Virus record (IMG/VR): IMGVR_UViG_3300045976_000096
Coordinates: 48,423 to 112,422 of that record
From: a virus
DNA: 64,000 nt
Strand: one strand, 5' to 3'
Positions within the stretch are counted from its first letter, which is position 1. Each line of letters starts with the position of its first letter. Below, piece by piece: positions 37,610-45,445 of this stretch. Under the pieces are notes generated by a model. It was not told the DNA's origin. It worked only from the letters and a program-made list of their open reading frames with translations, and made no database searches. The translations under genes and the position numbers were made by a program.

Positions 37610-38159
37610 GGCGGGCATCTACCGGATCAGCAACCGCGAGAACGGCAAGTTCTATGTCGGCAGCGCGGTCAACCTGGAAAAGCGGTTCTACCTGCACCGC
37701 AACCAGCTCGACCTCGGCAAGCACCGGAACAGCCACCTGCAGCGCGCCTGGGACAAGCACGGCGCCGACGCCTTCGACTTTACGGTCCTGCAGTACGTCG
37801 AGGACAAGACGCAGCTGGTGGCGATCGAGCAGAACTGGATCGACACCCTGCGCGCTACCGAGCTCGGCTACAACATCTGCAAGGTGGCTAACAGCCGCCT
37901 GGGTGTGAAGGCCAGCGACGAGACCAAGGCGCGCATGTCGGCGGCAATGGCCGGGAAGACGCACACCGAAGAGACCCGAAAGAAAATGTCGGCCGCCAAG
38001 GCCGGCGTACCGAAACCACCACGATCGGCTGAGCATCGCGAAAAGCTCGGCGCCGTCCACCGCGGCAAGATCGTGTCCGAAGAAACGCGCGCAAAGCTGC
38101 GCGCCGCGCGAGCTGCACGCGAAGCACGTCGCGCACCCGAAGGAATGAAGAATGCATAA
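37602..38159 (+). CDS. GIY-YIG homing endonuclease (3)
   Basis: 185 residues. GIYRISNRENGKFYVGSAVN (5-24), Arg28 and Glu74 form the nuclease core; NUMOD3-like helices (SDETKARMSAAM, TEETRKKMSAAK, EETRAKLRAA) follow. It starts inside the end of the ABC gene and ends with the same RAPEGMKN peptide and DNA as that gene, so it carries a copy of the junction it interrupts and preserves the ribosome site of the thioredoxin gene. Confidence 0.9.
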   Translation: MSKAGIYRISNRENGKFYVGSAVNLEKRFYLHRNQLDLGKHRNSHLQRAWDKHGADAFDFTVLQYVEDKTQLVAIEQNWIDTLRATELGYNICKVANSRLGVKASDETKARMSAAMAGKTHTEETRKKMSAAKAGVPKPPRSAEHREKLGAVHRGKIVSEETRAKLRAARAAREARRAPEGMKNA

Positions 38160-38472
38160 CACCCACAACACCGCCTTTTTCGACGACGTGCTGAAGGCAT
38201 CCTACGCCGCGCCGGTCGTGGTCATGTTCCACGCCAGCTGGTGCGGCCCGTGCCGCGGCATGAAGCCGCTGGTCGAGGCCATGGCGGCCGAACTGGGCTT
38301 CACCCTGGTCGGCGTTGACGCCGGCGAGCAGCGCGACCTGGCTGCCATGGAAGGCGTGCGCGGCGTGCCGACCATCATCGTCTACAGAAACGCGGTCGCG
38401 GTCGGTCAGCCCTCGGTCGGCGGCAAGACCGAAGCCCAGCTGCGCAGCTTCCTGGCTGCGGCGGGGGTATGA
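38152..38472 (+). CDS. Thioredoxin-like protein
   Basis: 106 residues with the catalytic WCGPC (30-34) and cis-proline segment GVPTII (70-75). Full-length thioredoxin fold. In phages it may serve ribonucleotide reduction, polymerase processivity or redox of a partner enzyme. Here it lies between ABC and GNAT genes, so it could support a radical or Cys-dependent modification enzyme. Start is preserved behind GAAGGAATGAAGA. Confidence 0.9.
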   Translation: MHNTHNTAFFDDVLKASYAAPVVVMFHASWCGPCRGMKPLVEAMAAELGFTLVGVDAGEQRDLAAMEGVRGVPTIIVYRNAVAVGQPSVGGKTEAQLRSFLAAAGV

Positions 38473-38534
38473 CCATGTTCCATACGCTCGCACACAAGCA
38501 GACCCGCCCGGTCGACACCAAGGAGAAGAAATGA
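38469..38534 (+). CDS. Possible 21-aa peptide
   Basis: ATG 38469 overlaps the thioredoxin stop (ATGA), ends TGA 38532-38534 overlapping the next ATG, and contains AAGGAGAAG as the next ribosome site. Either a real coupled micropeptide (MTMFHTLAHKQTRPV...) or a translation bridge. Confidence 0.4.
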   Translation: MTMFHTLAHKQTRPVDTKEKK

Positions 38535-38884
38535 CCGCCGACAATTTCGTCCACTGGCTGCAGGGCTTTTTCGACTGCATGGACGGCAAGCCGCTGCTGC
38601 CGGCCGACGTGGCCAAGATCCAGATGAAGATGGCCGAGATCGACAGCAAGCCGAGCCAGCACGTCAGCTTCCCGCCCGGTATCCGCGGCCTGGGCACCGG
38701 CGGGCCGGTCGCCACCGACCTGCTGTACCGGGGCGGCACCGTCGGCGTACCGTTCTCCACCTCGCGCGCACACCCGACCGACCCGAACATCGCCCTGTGC
38801 AGCTCCGGCGTCAGCGGCAGCCTGGTCGCCGCCGGCACGCTGGACGCATCCGCCGTGACCGCCTCGCGCGAGGTGGCGCAATGA
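38531..38884 (+). CDS. Conserved phage protein (FVxWLQGFF family)
   Basis: 117 residues opening DNFVHWLQGFFDCM with a following LLPADVAKIQMKMAEI helix, the pattern of a widespread small phage protein (xFVxWLxGFxE....L...Q...I...L). The C-terminal half is Gly/Ser-rich and probably disordered. ATGA overlaps at both ends. Confidence 0.72.
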   Translation: MTADNFVHWLQGFFDCMDGKPLLPADVAKIQMKMAEIDSKPSQHVSFPPGIRGLGTGGPVATDLLYRGGTVGVPFSTSRAHPTDPNIALCSSGVSGSLVAAGTLDASAVTASREVAQ

Positions 38885-38931
38885 GCTGGATGGCCATCCT
38901 GATGATCATCTTCGGCGGAGGCAAGAAGTGA
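38881..38931 (+). CDS. Possible 16-aa hydrophobic peptide
   Basis: ATGA overlap with the previous gene; encodes MSWMAILMIIFGGGKK, with CGGAGG near its 3' end positioned for a GTG start at 38928. Length alone makes it uncertain. Confidence 0.4.
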   Translation: MSWMAILMIIFGGGKK

Positions 38932-38996
38932 ATACCGGCCTTCTAATTTTGGTGATTTTAGCAATCATGATCTGGTTTTTGAGGGGTCGCAAATGA
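38928..38996 (+). CDS. Possible 22-aa membrane peptide
   Basis: GTG start, single hydrophobic helix (GLLILVILAIMIWFLRGRK), stop overlapping the GNAT start (ATGA). Locally AT-rich. Could be a leader that couples translation to the GNAT gene. Confidence 0.4.
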   Translation: MNTGLLILVILAIMIWFLRGRK

Positions 38997-39970
38997 CGAC
39001 CATCATCGACAACGCGGACGTGCGCATCGTGCGCCGCGCCATGCCTGCCAACCACACGCTGTCGCTTCTGGACCGCATCTACGTCGAGCGCGGCACCAAG
39101 GCGGACTGGGATCTGCTGCACGAGCTGCACTACAAGGCCGAGCGTCTCGGGATCGGCCCGAAAATCTACCGCTGCGTGCTCGATGGCCAGGTGATCGGCG
39201 TGGGTGTGATGACGGTGCCGAAAATGCTGCTTTCGGGCCGCAACGAGGCCATGCCGCACATGCGTCCCAACGTGGACGGGCGCGACACGCGCCTGATCAA
39301 CCGCACACGCGCGCTGTGGCTCAACGCGCACGCCTGCACCAACAGCCGCCTGGTGCTGGACACGATGTACCGCGGCGCCGGCATCGCGTACCGCATGCAG
39401 AACCTCATGATGCGCATGACCGGCTGCCGCTACGTCGAATTCCAGTCGTCGATGAGCAAATTCAACCCGTTCGCGGCGAAGGCCGGCATGCGCTTCACGA
39501 AACCCAAGCGCAGCTCCAACTACGAGAAGGGCCTGGCCTTTTTCCAGCGCTGGTTCGAGAGCGTGCCGATGGATTATGTCGGCATCAAGGCGGAAATCGA
39601 CGCCATGCCGCCGGCGGTACAGACAAAGTGCATCGCCGAGATGCGCAAGTTCTACTACACCTGCTCGTCGATGGAGAAATCCGGCGACAACCGCGCCAAT
39701 GGCACCACGCGCGTCGACGCGATGGCGGTCGGCTACCTCTTGAAAAGCCTGCAGCAGCTCGTGCTGGCCAGTCCGCTGTACGGGATTTTCGAGAACCCCG
39801 ATTTCTGCCACCCGCTGCCAGCGCGCCTGCCGCTGGTCGCGTTCGACAATCAATCCCTCGGGTCGCCACTCGATTTGGAAGCCGCCTACGTGCAAATGGG
39901 CCGCATTCCGGTCGTCGACGACCTGACCAACCCGGAAGACGAAGATGCACCTGACAGCCAAGCAGATTGA
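38993..39970 (+). CDS. GNAT-fold protein of putative DNA-modification system
   Basis: 325 residues. GQVIGVGVMTVP (65-76), SRLVLDTMYRGAGIAYRM (118-135) and MSKFNPFAAKAGM (154-166) are the beta4, acyl-CoA-loop and C-terminal features of the GNAT domain found fused to ABC ATPases. LHYKAERLGIGPK (45-57) recalls the HYS..P segment of Mom-like DNA-modifying GNATs. I infer nucleic-acid base modification with the ParB-N and ABC genes upstream; the chemistry is unknown. C-terminal 100 residues unassigned. Confidence 0.72.
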   Translation: MTTIIDNADVRIVRRAMPANHTLSLLDRIYVERGTKADWDLLHELHYKAERLGIGPKIYRCVLDGQVIGVGVMTVPKMLLSGRNEAMPHMRPNVDGRDTRLINRTRALWLNAHACTNSRLVLDTMYRGAGIAYRMQNLMMRMTGCRYVEFQSSMSKFNPFAAKAGMRFTKPKRSSNYEKGLAFFQRWFESVPMDYVGIKAEIDAMPPAVQTKCIAEMRKFYYTCSSMEKSGDNRANGTTRVDAMAVGYLLKSLQQLVLASPLYGIFENPDFCHPLPARLPLVAFDNQSLGSPLDLEAAYVQMGRIPVVDDLTNPEDEDAPDSQAD

Positions 39971-40265
39971 ACTTTTGCGCGTGATCGGCGCCGGCGGGCC
40001 GGATGGTTCGTGCGACCTGGACGAAATTCTCGCCAACGTGCGCTACCAGACCACCAAGGCCAGCCTGCAGTTCTCGATCCGCGCGCTGGTCAACCACGGC
40101 CTGATCGAAAAGCTGGCGGTCGAGAAGCGCCGCGGGCGCCAGCGCCGGCCGATCGGCCTGACGGAAATGGGTCGCGCACTGGCCGGCACCGGCAAGAAGT
40201 CCGAAGCCGCGGTGTTGGTCGCGCCCGAGGATGACTTTCTGGACGAAATCATCGAGTTGTCATAA
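39945..40265 (+). CDS. Winged-helix DNA-binding protein
   Basis: 106 residues overlapping the GNAT gene by 26 bases. LTAKQIELLRVIGAGG, then LQFSIRALVNHGLIEKLA and KRRGRQRRPIGLTEMGRAL follow the helix-helix-wing pattern of MarR/PadR-like regulators. Last gene before the packaging region; a candidate regulator of late genes. Confidence 0.72.
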   Translation: MHLTAKQIELLRVIGAGGPDGSCDLDEILANVRYQTTKASLQFSIRALVNHGLIEKLAVEKRRGRQRRPIGLTEMGRALAGTGKKSEAAVLVAPEDDFLDEIIELS

Positions 40266-40296
40266 TGGGTACGTTTTTACGATGTGAAAAACGTAC
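40261..40296 (+). promoter_or_regulatory. -10 box with long GATGT-loop hairpin
   Basis: CATAAT (40261-40266), then GTACGTTTTT (40269-40278), a bulged A, a C-G pair closing GATGT, and AAAAACGTAC (40287-40296). Same loop as the early hairpins with a completely different stem. Confidence 0.6.
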
Positions 40297-40648
40297 TCAG
40301 GATGACAACACTCCCGCGACTTATCTCACGCAGGATTTTGCGGGCGATAAGTACCAAAAGTTACCCGCTTCCGCGCGAGATAAGTACCAAAAGTTACTCC
40401 ATTCCGCGGTTTCTGCGTGAGATAAGTCGCCAAAAACAGTGGAAAAACGATGCTTTTTGGAACTTATCATTTCCCGGATGAAACTTATCACTCGGGGTCT
40501 CTTCTATAAAGTATTTAATACTTATAGAGAGTAAGAAGTAAGAAGTAAAAAGTATTTCGGAAAATCCGCGGAGTGATAAGTTTCCCGGATGCAATGATAA
40601 GTCCGGGCGCGGAAGGATCGCGGAATGGAAAACCTGCGGCCCGAAAAT
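40297..40648. repeat. GATAAGT-box region, candidate packaging (cos/pac) site
   Basis: Eight GATAAGT boxes in both orientations (40319r, 40346, 40379, 40421, 40462r, 40483r, 40575, 40596). A 19-bp direct repeat GATAAGTACCAAAAGTTAC is at 40346 and 40379. The arms 40462-40493 and 40571-40602 mirror each other in their outer 10 bases yet keep TTTCCCGGATG in the same direction. An AT-rich hairpin lies in the middle (40504-40527). Position immediately before the small terminase gene suits terminase binding sites. Confidence 0.65.
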
Positions 40649-40691
40649 AAGTCATCACTGACTTGACACCGGACCCCGGACGGGTTACAGT
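40649..40691 (+). promoter_or_regulatory. Late promoter with operator on -35
   Basis: AAGTCA-tcac-TGACTT (40649-40664) runs into -35 TTGACA (40663-40668); 17-bp spacer; -10 TACAGT (40686-40691). One of the best promoters in the window. Confidence 0.8.
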
Positions 40692-40710
40692 GCGTCCATA
40701 TTGTTCTCCA

Positions 40711-40743
40711 ATGGGCGCCCTTCTCCCAGCGCCCATTTTTTTT
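40711..40743 (+). terminator. Intrinsic terminator inside the terminase leader
   Basis: ATGGGCGC, 10-nt loop, GCGCCCAT followed by eight T. It lies downstream of the promoter at 40663-40691 and upstream of the first codon at 40763, so full-length transcripts must read through it. Confidence 0.75.
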
Positions 40744-40762
40744 GCCTTGAAGGAATAGAACA

Positions 40763-41410
40763 GTGACAGCAGCACCGAAGACCACGAAACACCGCCTGTC
40801 CGCGAAGCAGTGGGCCGAGGCGGAAGCGCTCTGGGAGAGCGGCACCGTCACGTACGAAGACCTGATGAAGAAGTTCGGCCTGGCCCAGTCCAGCTTCGAG
40901 CGCCACTTCAAGAAGACCGGCACGGTCAAGGGTGCGCGCGCCGCCGCCATCAAGGCGAAGGTCGACGAGAAGCTGGCTACGGCCGCGATCGACGAAGCCA
41001 CCGTCATCGCCGCCCGCATCAAGGAGACCAAGGAGCAGCACTACACGATGTCGGCCAACCTGTCCAAGCTGGCCTACGCGGAAATCCTGCAGGCGAAGAA
41101 GGACGGGCACCCGGTCGCGGTGGCGCTAAACAACCTGAAAGCCCTCGACAAGGCGATGGACGTGCTGGCCAAGGGTCGCGCCGAGCGTTACGCGATCCTC
41201 GGTCTGGACCGCCCGGACGCCGTCAACCCGGACGAGCTGCCGGAACTGGTCATTTCCGAACTGACCGCGGAGCAGATCGAGGAGCTGCGCAAACGCGACG
41301 AGGCGGACCTGGACGAGGTGCCGACCGGCGCCAACCAGAACGCGGTGCAGGCGGACGAGGTCGATGACGACCTCGAGGACGACGGCGACGCCGTGGTCGA
41401 GGAGTCCTGA
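40763..41410 (+). CDS. Terminase small subunit
   Basis: 215 residues from GTG 40763 behind AAGGAATAG. N-terminal HTH-like region KQWAEAEALWESGTVTYEDL...GLAQSSFERHF (15-48) for DNA recognition, a helical oligomerisation middle and an acidic C-terminus (QADEVDDDLEDDGDAV) likely to contact the large subunit. Directly precedes the large terminase gene. Confidence 0.8.
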   Translation: MTAAPKTTKHRLSAKQWAEAEALWESGTVTYEDLMKKFGLAQSSFERHFKKTGTVKGARAAAIKAKVDEKLATAAIDEATVIAARIKETKEQHYTMSANLSKLAYAEILQAKKDGHPVAVALNNLKALDKAMDVLAKGRAERYAILGLDRPDAVNPDELPELVISELTAEQIEELRKRDEADLDEVPTGANQNAVQADEVDDDLEDDGDAVVEES

Positions 41411-42675
41411 TGGCCGGCAAGGCGTCGCTCAAGCTGCACCCGAAGCAGATGATGGTGTACCGCTGCGAGAAGCGCTTTCGCGTGGTGGTCGCCGGTCGCC
41501 GCTGGGGCAAAACGGCGCTGTCGCGCGTCCTGATTATCACCCGCGCCAGGAAACGCAAGAGCAAAATCTGGTACGTCGCGCCGACCTACAAGATGGCCAA
41601 GCAGATCATGTGGAACGATCTGCTGGAAGCCGTGCCAAAGCGCTGGATCAGGAAGGTCAACGAGACGCGCCTGGAAATCACCCTCGTCAACGGCACCATC
41701 ATCGAGCTGAAAGGCGCCGACAAGGGCGACTCGCTGCGCGGCGTGGGCGTGGACTTCCTGGTGCTGGACGAATTCCAGGACATCGACCCCGAGACCTGGA
41801 CCAAGGTCTTGCGTCCGACCCTGGCCGACCGCCAGGGTCACGCGATCTTCATCGGCACGCCCAAGGCCTACAACTACCTGTACACGCTGTACCAGTACGG
41901 CCAGCGCGGCGACATCTACCTCGACGAGAACGGCCGCGAGCGCAAGAACCAGTGGGCGTCGTGGCAGTTTCCGACCATGACCTCGCCCTTCATTCCGCTG
42001 TCGGAAATCGAGGCGGCCAAGCAGGACATGGACGAGAAATCGTTCAACCAGGAGTTCAACGCCTCCTTCGAGACCATGAGCGGCCGGGTCTACTACCCGT
42101 TCGACCGCATGGAGCACGTCGGCAGCTACCCGTTCAATCCAAAGCTGCCGATCTGGGTCGGCATGGACTTCAACATCGACCCGATGTCCACCGTGATCTA
42201 CCAGCCGCAGAAGAACGGCGAGCTGTGGGCGGTGGATGAAATCGTGCTGTTTTCGTCCAACACCGAGGAAATCTGCGAGGAGCTGGAAAAGCGCTACTGG
42301 CGCCATCTGGTCCAGATCGTGATGTATCCCGACCCCGCCGGCGGCCAGCGCCAGCACGCGCGCGGCGAGACCGACCTCGATATCCTGCGCGAGAAAGGCT
42401 TCAAGCGCATCAAGTACCGCAAGAAGCACCCGGCCGTGGCCGACCGCGTCAACGCCGTGAACCGCATGCTGAAAGCGGCCGACGGCACCATCCGGCTGCG
42501 CGTGGACGAGAAGTGCAAGCATTTCATCAACGCCCTGGAGCAGACCATCTACAAGCCAGGCTCGCGCGACGTCGACAAGACCGGCGGCACCGAACACAGC
42601 GCCGACGCCGGCGGTTACTGCATCGAGCTGGAATTCCCGGTGCGTAAGGTGGAAATCGGCGGCATGTCGCGATAG
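41410..42675 (+). CDS. terL: Terminase large subunit
   Basis: 421 residues. Walker A AGRRWGKT (28-35), adenine/motif region SKIWYVAPTYKMAK, Walker B FLVLDE (116-121) with catalytic Glu121, and the RNase-H-like nuclease acidic residues near GMDFNIDP (251-258), YPDPAG (306-311) and HSADA close to the C-terminus. Pumps DNA into the prohead and cuts it. Overlaps the small subunit gene by one base. Confidence 0.93.
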   Translation: MAGKASLKLHPKQMMVYRCEKRFRVVVAGRRWGKTALSRVLIITRARKRKSKIWYVAPTYKMAKQIMWNDLLEAVPKRWIRKVNETRLEITLVNGTIIELKGADKGDSLRGVGVDFLVLDEFQDIDPETWTKVLRPTLADRQGHAIFIGTPKAYNYLYTLYQYGQRGDIYLDENGRERKNQWASWQFPTMTSPFIPLSEIEAAKQDMDEKSFNQEFNASFETMSGRVYYPFDRMEHVGSYPFNPKLPIWVGMDFNIDPMSTVIYQPQKNGELWAVDEIVLFSSNTEEICEELEKRYWRHLVQIVMYPDPAGGQRQHARGETDLDILREKGFKRIKYRKKHPAVADRVNAVNRMLKAADGTIRLRVDEKCKHFINALEQTIYKPGSRDVDKTGGTEHSADAGGYCIELEFPVRKVEIGGMSR

Positions 42676-42677
42676 GC

Positions 42678-42707
42678 TTGACATATAAGTCACCACTGAA
42701 TTACCAT
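42678..42707 (+). promoter_or_regulatory. Promoter with operator in spacer; very short leader
   Basis: TTGACA (42678-42683), 17-bp spacer containing AAGTCA-ccac-TGAATT (42687-42702), -10 TTACCA/TACCAT (42701-42707). The predicted start point is within a few bases of ATG 42717. Confidence 0.65.
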
Positions 42708-42716
42708 CGGAATCCT

Positions 42717-44345
42717 ATGAGCACAGACCTGCAGATCACCAAGCCCGGCGCCACCGGCGTCATCGACCCGAAGGACGAAAGCAACTTCGCCGTGCCGGTG
42801 ATGACGGACGACCAGAAGCGCCTGCGCGCGCTGATCACCCGCCGCCATCCCGAGTATTCGGACAAGATGAAGCACTGGGAATTCCTGTGCGCCACCTACG
42901 AGGGTGGCCGCGACTGGTTCAAGGCTGGCAACATCTTCCGCTACATCAAGGAAGGCGACGGCGAGTATCGCGACCGCGTGGCGCGCTGCTACCGCTTCAA
43001 CCACTCGCGCGAGGTGGTCGACCTGCTCAACAAGTACCTGTTCAAGCAGAACATCACCCGCAGCACCGACGCCCCGGAAAGCGTCAAAGCATTCTGGGAC
43101 AAGTCCACCAAGAACGGGCTGGGGATTCGTGACTTCGTGCGCCAGGCGGGCAAGAAAGCGTCGGTATCGGGCCGGATCGGGGTCGTGATCGACAACAACG
43201 CGCAGGGTGACGTCGTCACCAAGGCGGACGAGAAGGAAGCTGGCGTGCGCACCTACGGCTACATCGTCAGTCCGACCCAACTGCTCGACTACGACTTCGA
43301 CGAAGACGGCGACCTGAACTGGATTCTCATCCAGGAAGTCGCGCGCGACGCCGCCGATCCGTTCACCTCCAGTGGCGCGCAGGTCGAGCGCTACCGCCTG
43401 TGGGACAAGCAGACCTGGCGCCTGTTCGAGGAGCGCCAGATCGGCCGCAGCGGCAAGACTCGCGTGGTCGAGATCGCCAACGGCGAGCATGGCCTGGGCG
43501 AAGTCCCGGTGATCCTGCACGACCACATCATCAGCGACGAGGACTACGCGCCGCAGGCCCTGATCGACGACATCGCCTACCTGGACCGCGCGGTCGCGAA
43601 CTACCTGTCCAACCTGGACGCGATCATCCAGGACCAGACCTTCTCGCAGCTGGCCATGCCGGCGCAGAACGTGCTGCCGGGCGAGGACAACTACAACAAG
43701 CTCTTGGAAATGGGCACCAAGCGCATCTTCCTGTACGACGGCGAAGGCGGCGCGCAGCCGTTCTACCTGTCGCCGGACCCGAAGCAGGCCCAGATGATCC
43801 TGGCGGTCATCAACAAGATCATCAACGAGATTTACCACACCGTCGGCCTGGCCGGCGAGCGCACCAAGCAGGACAACGCGCTCGGCATCGACAACAGCTC
43901 CGGTGTGGCCAAGGCGTATGACTTCGAGCGCGTCAACGCGCTGCTGCAAGCGAAAGCGGACAGCCTGGAAGTGCTCGAGAACCGGATCGTCCGGCTGGTC
44001 GCGCTGTGGAATGGCGAGGAGAACAAGGTCGACAAGCCCCTGGTTTCGTACCCGGACAACTTCGACACCCGCGGCCTCTACGACGAATTCGACATCGCGG
44101 CCCGCCTGATGCTGGTCGATGCGCCGAAGGAAGTGCGTCAGCACCAGATGGAAATGGTCATCGACAAGCTGTTCCCGCAGCTGGCCGAGGATCTGAAGAC
44201 CAAGATGCTCGACGCGCTCAAGGACTGGCCGGTAGACCCGGTCGAGCAGGCCGCCGCGATGGCACAAGCCACCGCCCCTGACCAGGCCGCGCTCCAGAAG
44301 GGCGCGGCCAAGCAGACGGCCGGCGAAACACTGAGCAACAACTAA
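42717..44345 (+). CDS. Portal protein
   Basis: 542 residues from ATG 42717; an in-frame earlier start would lie within the promoter. Position after terL, size, and features such as DRVARCYRFNHSREVVDLLN (near 85-104), GRIGVVIDNN and a long helical C-terminus with a Gln/Ala-rich tail fit a portal that forms the dodecameric DNA channel. No ribosome site precedes it, so a near-leaderless start is likely. Confidence 0.85.
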   Translation: MSTDLQITKPGATGVIDPKDESNFAVPVMTDDQKRLRALITRRHPEYSDKMKHWEFLCATYEGGRDWFKAGNIFRYIKEGDGEYRDRVARCYRFNHSREVVDLLNKYLFKQNITRSTDAPESVKAFWDKSTKNGLGIRDFVRQAGKKASVSGRIGVVIDNNAQGDVVTKADEKEAGVRTYGYIVSPTQLLDYDFDEDGDLNWILIQEVARDAADPFTSSGAQVERYRLWDKQTWRLFEERQIGRSGKTRVVEIANGEHGLGEVPVILHDHIISDEDYAPQALIDDIAYLDRAVANYLSNLDAIIQDQTFSQLAMPAQNVLPGEDNYNKLLEMGTKRIFLYDGEGGAQPFYLSPDPKQAQMILAVINKIINEIYHTVGLAGERTKQDNALGIDNSSGVAKAYDFERVNALLQAKADSLEVLENRIVRLVALWNGEENKVDKPLVSYPDNFDTRGLYDEFDIAARLMLVDAPKEVRQHQMEMVIDKLFPQLAEDLKTKMLDALKDWPVDPVEQAAAMAQATAPDQAALQKGAAKQTAGETLSNN

Positions 44346-44426
44346 CCCACCCGTGGCGCCCAGCGAACCGGCGCCACACAACCACCACCCACTGATGGCC
44401 GAGAGATAGGCCCGAAAGGTAAAACG

Positions 44427-45308
44427 ATGCACCCGAAATACTGGAAATTCCCTGGCGCGGCATACCGTGACGCAGCAACCGGCGACGAGGGCGGCAAGTC
44501 CGCGGGCGGCTCCGGCGGCAACGAGCCGAGCGACGCGGACAAGGCTGCGGCCGAAAAAGCTGCTGCCGAAAAGGCCGCCGCTGACGCCGCGGCGGCCGCC
44601 GGCAAGCCGACCGACGCGGAAGCCAAGCTGCTCAAGGAAGTCATGCAGAAGAAGGAAGCCCTGAAGGCGCTCGAAGCCGAGGCCGCAGCCGCCAAGGCGC
44701 GCCTGGCCGAATTCGACGGCGTCGACCCGGCCGAAATCAAGAAGCTGCTGGCCGAGCGCAAGAGCGCCGAGGAAGCGGCGCTGGCCGCCAAGGGCGACTT
44801 CGAGACGCTGAAGGCGCGTATGGCCGAGGAGCACACCAAGGTCACGTCCAGCCTGTCCGACCAGATCAAGGCGCTGCAGGAACAGCTGGCCGCCAAGGAC
44901 CGCGTGGTCGACGAGCTGTCGATCGGCAACCAGTTCGGGCAGTCGCAGTACATCACCAAGGAGCTGACCCTGACCCCGGCCAAGGCGCGCGCCCTGTATG
45001 GCGCCCACTTCGACCTGGAAGACGGCAAGGTGGTCGGCTACGACAAGCCGCGCGGCGCCGCCGGCCGCGCGCCGCTGGTCGACCAGCGCGGCGACGCGCT
45101 GCCGTTCGAGCAGGCGATGGCGCGCATCATCGAAGCGGACCCGGACAAGGATTCGCTGCTGCGCTCGAAGGTCAAGCCCGGCGCCGGCAGCCAGTCGGCC
45201 ACCAGCGCCAAGCCGGTCGACGCCAGTCGCTCGACCAACCTGGAACCGTCGGCCAAGATCGCGGCCGGCCTGGCCAGCCTGAATCTGCTGGGACAGGCGC
45301 CACTGTAA
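44427..45308 (+). CDS. Scaffold-like head assembly protein
   Basis: 293 residues. Low-complexity Ala/Lys/Glu coiled coil (30-170) followed by a less repetitive C-terminal region; position between portal and capsid genes is that of a scaffold. No protease motif is visible. The C-terminus (SAKIAAGLASLNLLGQAPL) is a likely capsid-binding helix. Confidence 0.82.
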   Translation: MHPKYWKFPGAAYRDAATGDEGGKSAGGSGGNEPSDADKAAAEKAAAEKAAADAAAAAGKPTDAEAKLLKEVMQKKEALKALEAEAAAAKARLAEFDGVDPAEIKKLLAERKSAEEAALAAKGDFETLKARMAEEHTKVTSSLSDQIKALQEQLAAKDRVVDELSIGNQFGQSQYITKELTLTPAKARALYGAHFDLEDGKVVGYDKPRGAAGRAPLVDQRGDALPFEQAMARIIEADPDKDSLLRSKVKPGAGSQSATSAKPVDASRSTNLEPSAKIAAGLASLNLLGQAPL

Positions 45309-45323
45309 GGCCGAGTCGTGAGT

Positions 45324-45366
45324 AAGTCACCGGTGACTTGACAATTTCCTCAAAATAGGATATTGT
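45324..45366 (+). promoter_or_regulatory. Capsid promoter with operator on -35
   Basis: AAGTCA-ccgg-TGACTT (45324-45339) overlaps TTGACA (45338-45343); 17-bp spacer; TATTGT (45361-45366). An 80-base leader follows before ATG 45446. Confidence 0.8.
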
Positions 45367-45445
45367 CTCGCCTCAACCGGTGACTAGAGCGACTTAGGCC
45401 CGAGTAACGAAACTCACTTTTTCTTTCTCTTTAAGGAATCGAAGA

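Noticed and set aside
40303-40481. Basic 59-residue ORF across the GATAAGT boxes
   Set aside because: Codon use differs completely from phage genes and its repeats (REISTKSY) follow the DNA boxes; better explained as cis-acting DNA, although a promoter lies upstream.
42690-45008. Long minus-strand frame across portal and scaffold genes
   Set aside because: Shadow of biased coding on the plus strand; it spans two well-supported structural genes and their intergenic region.
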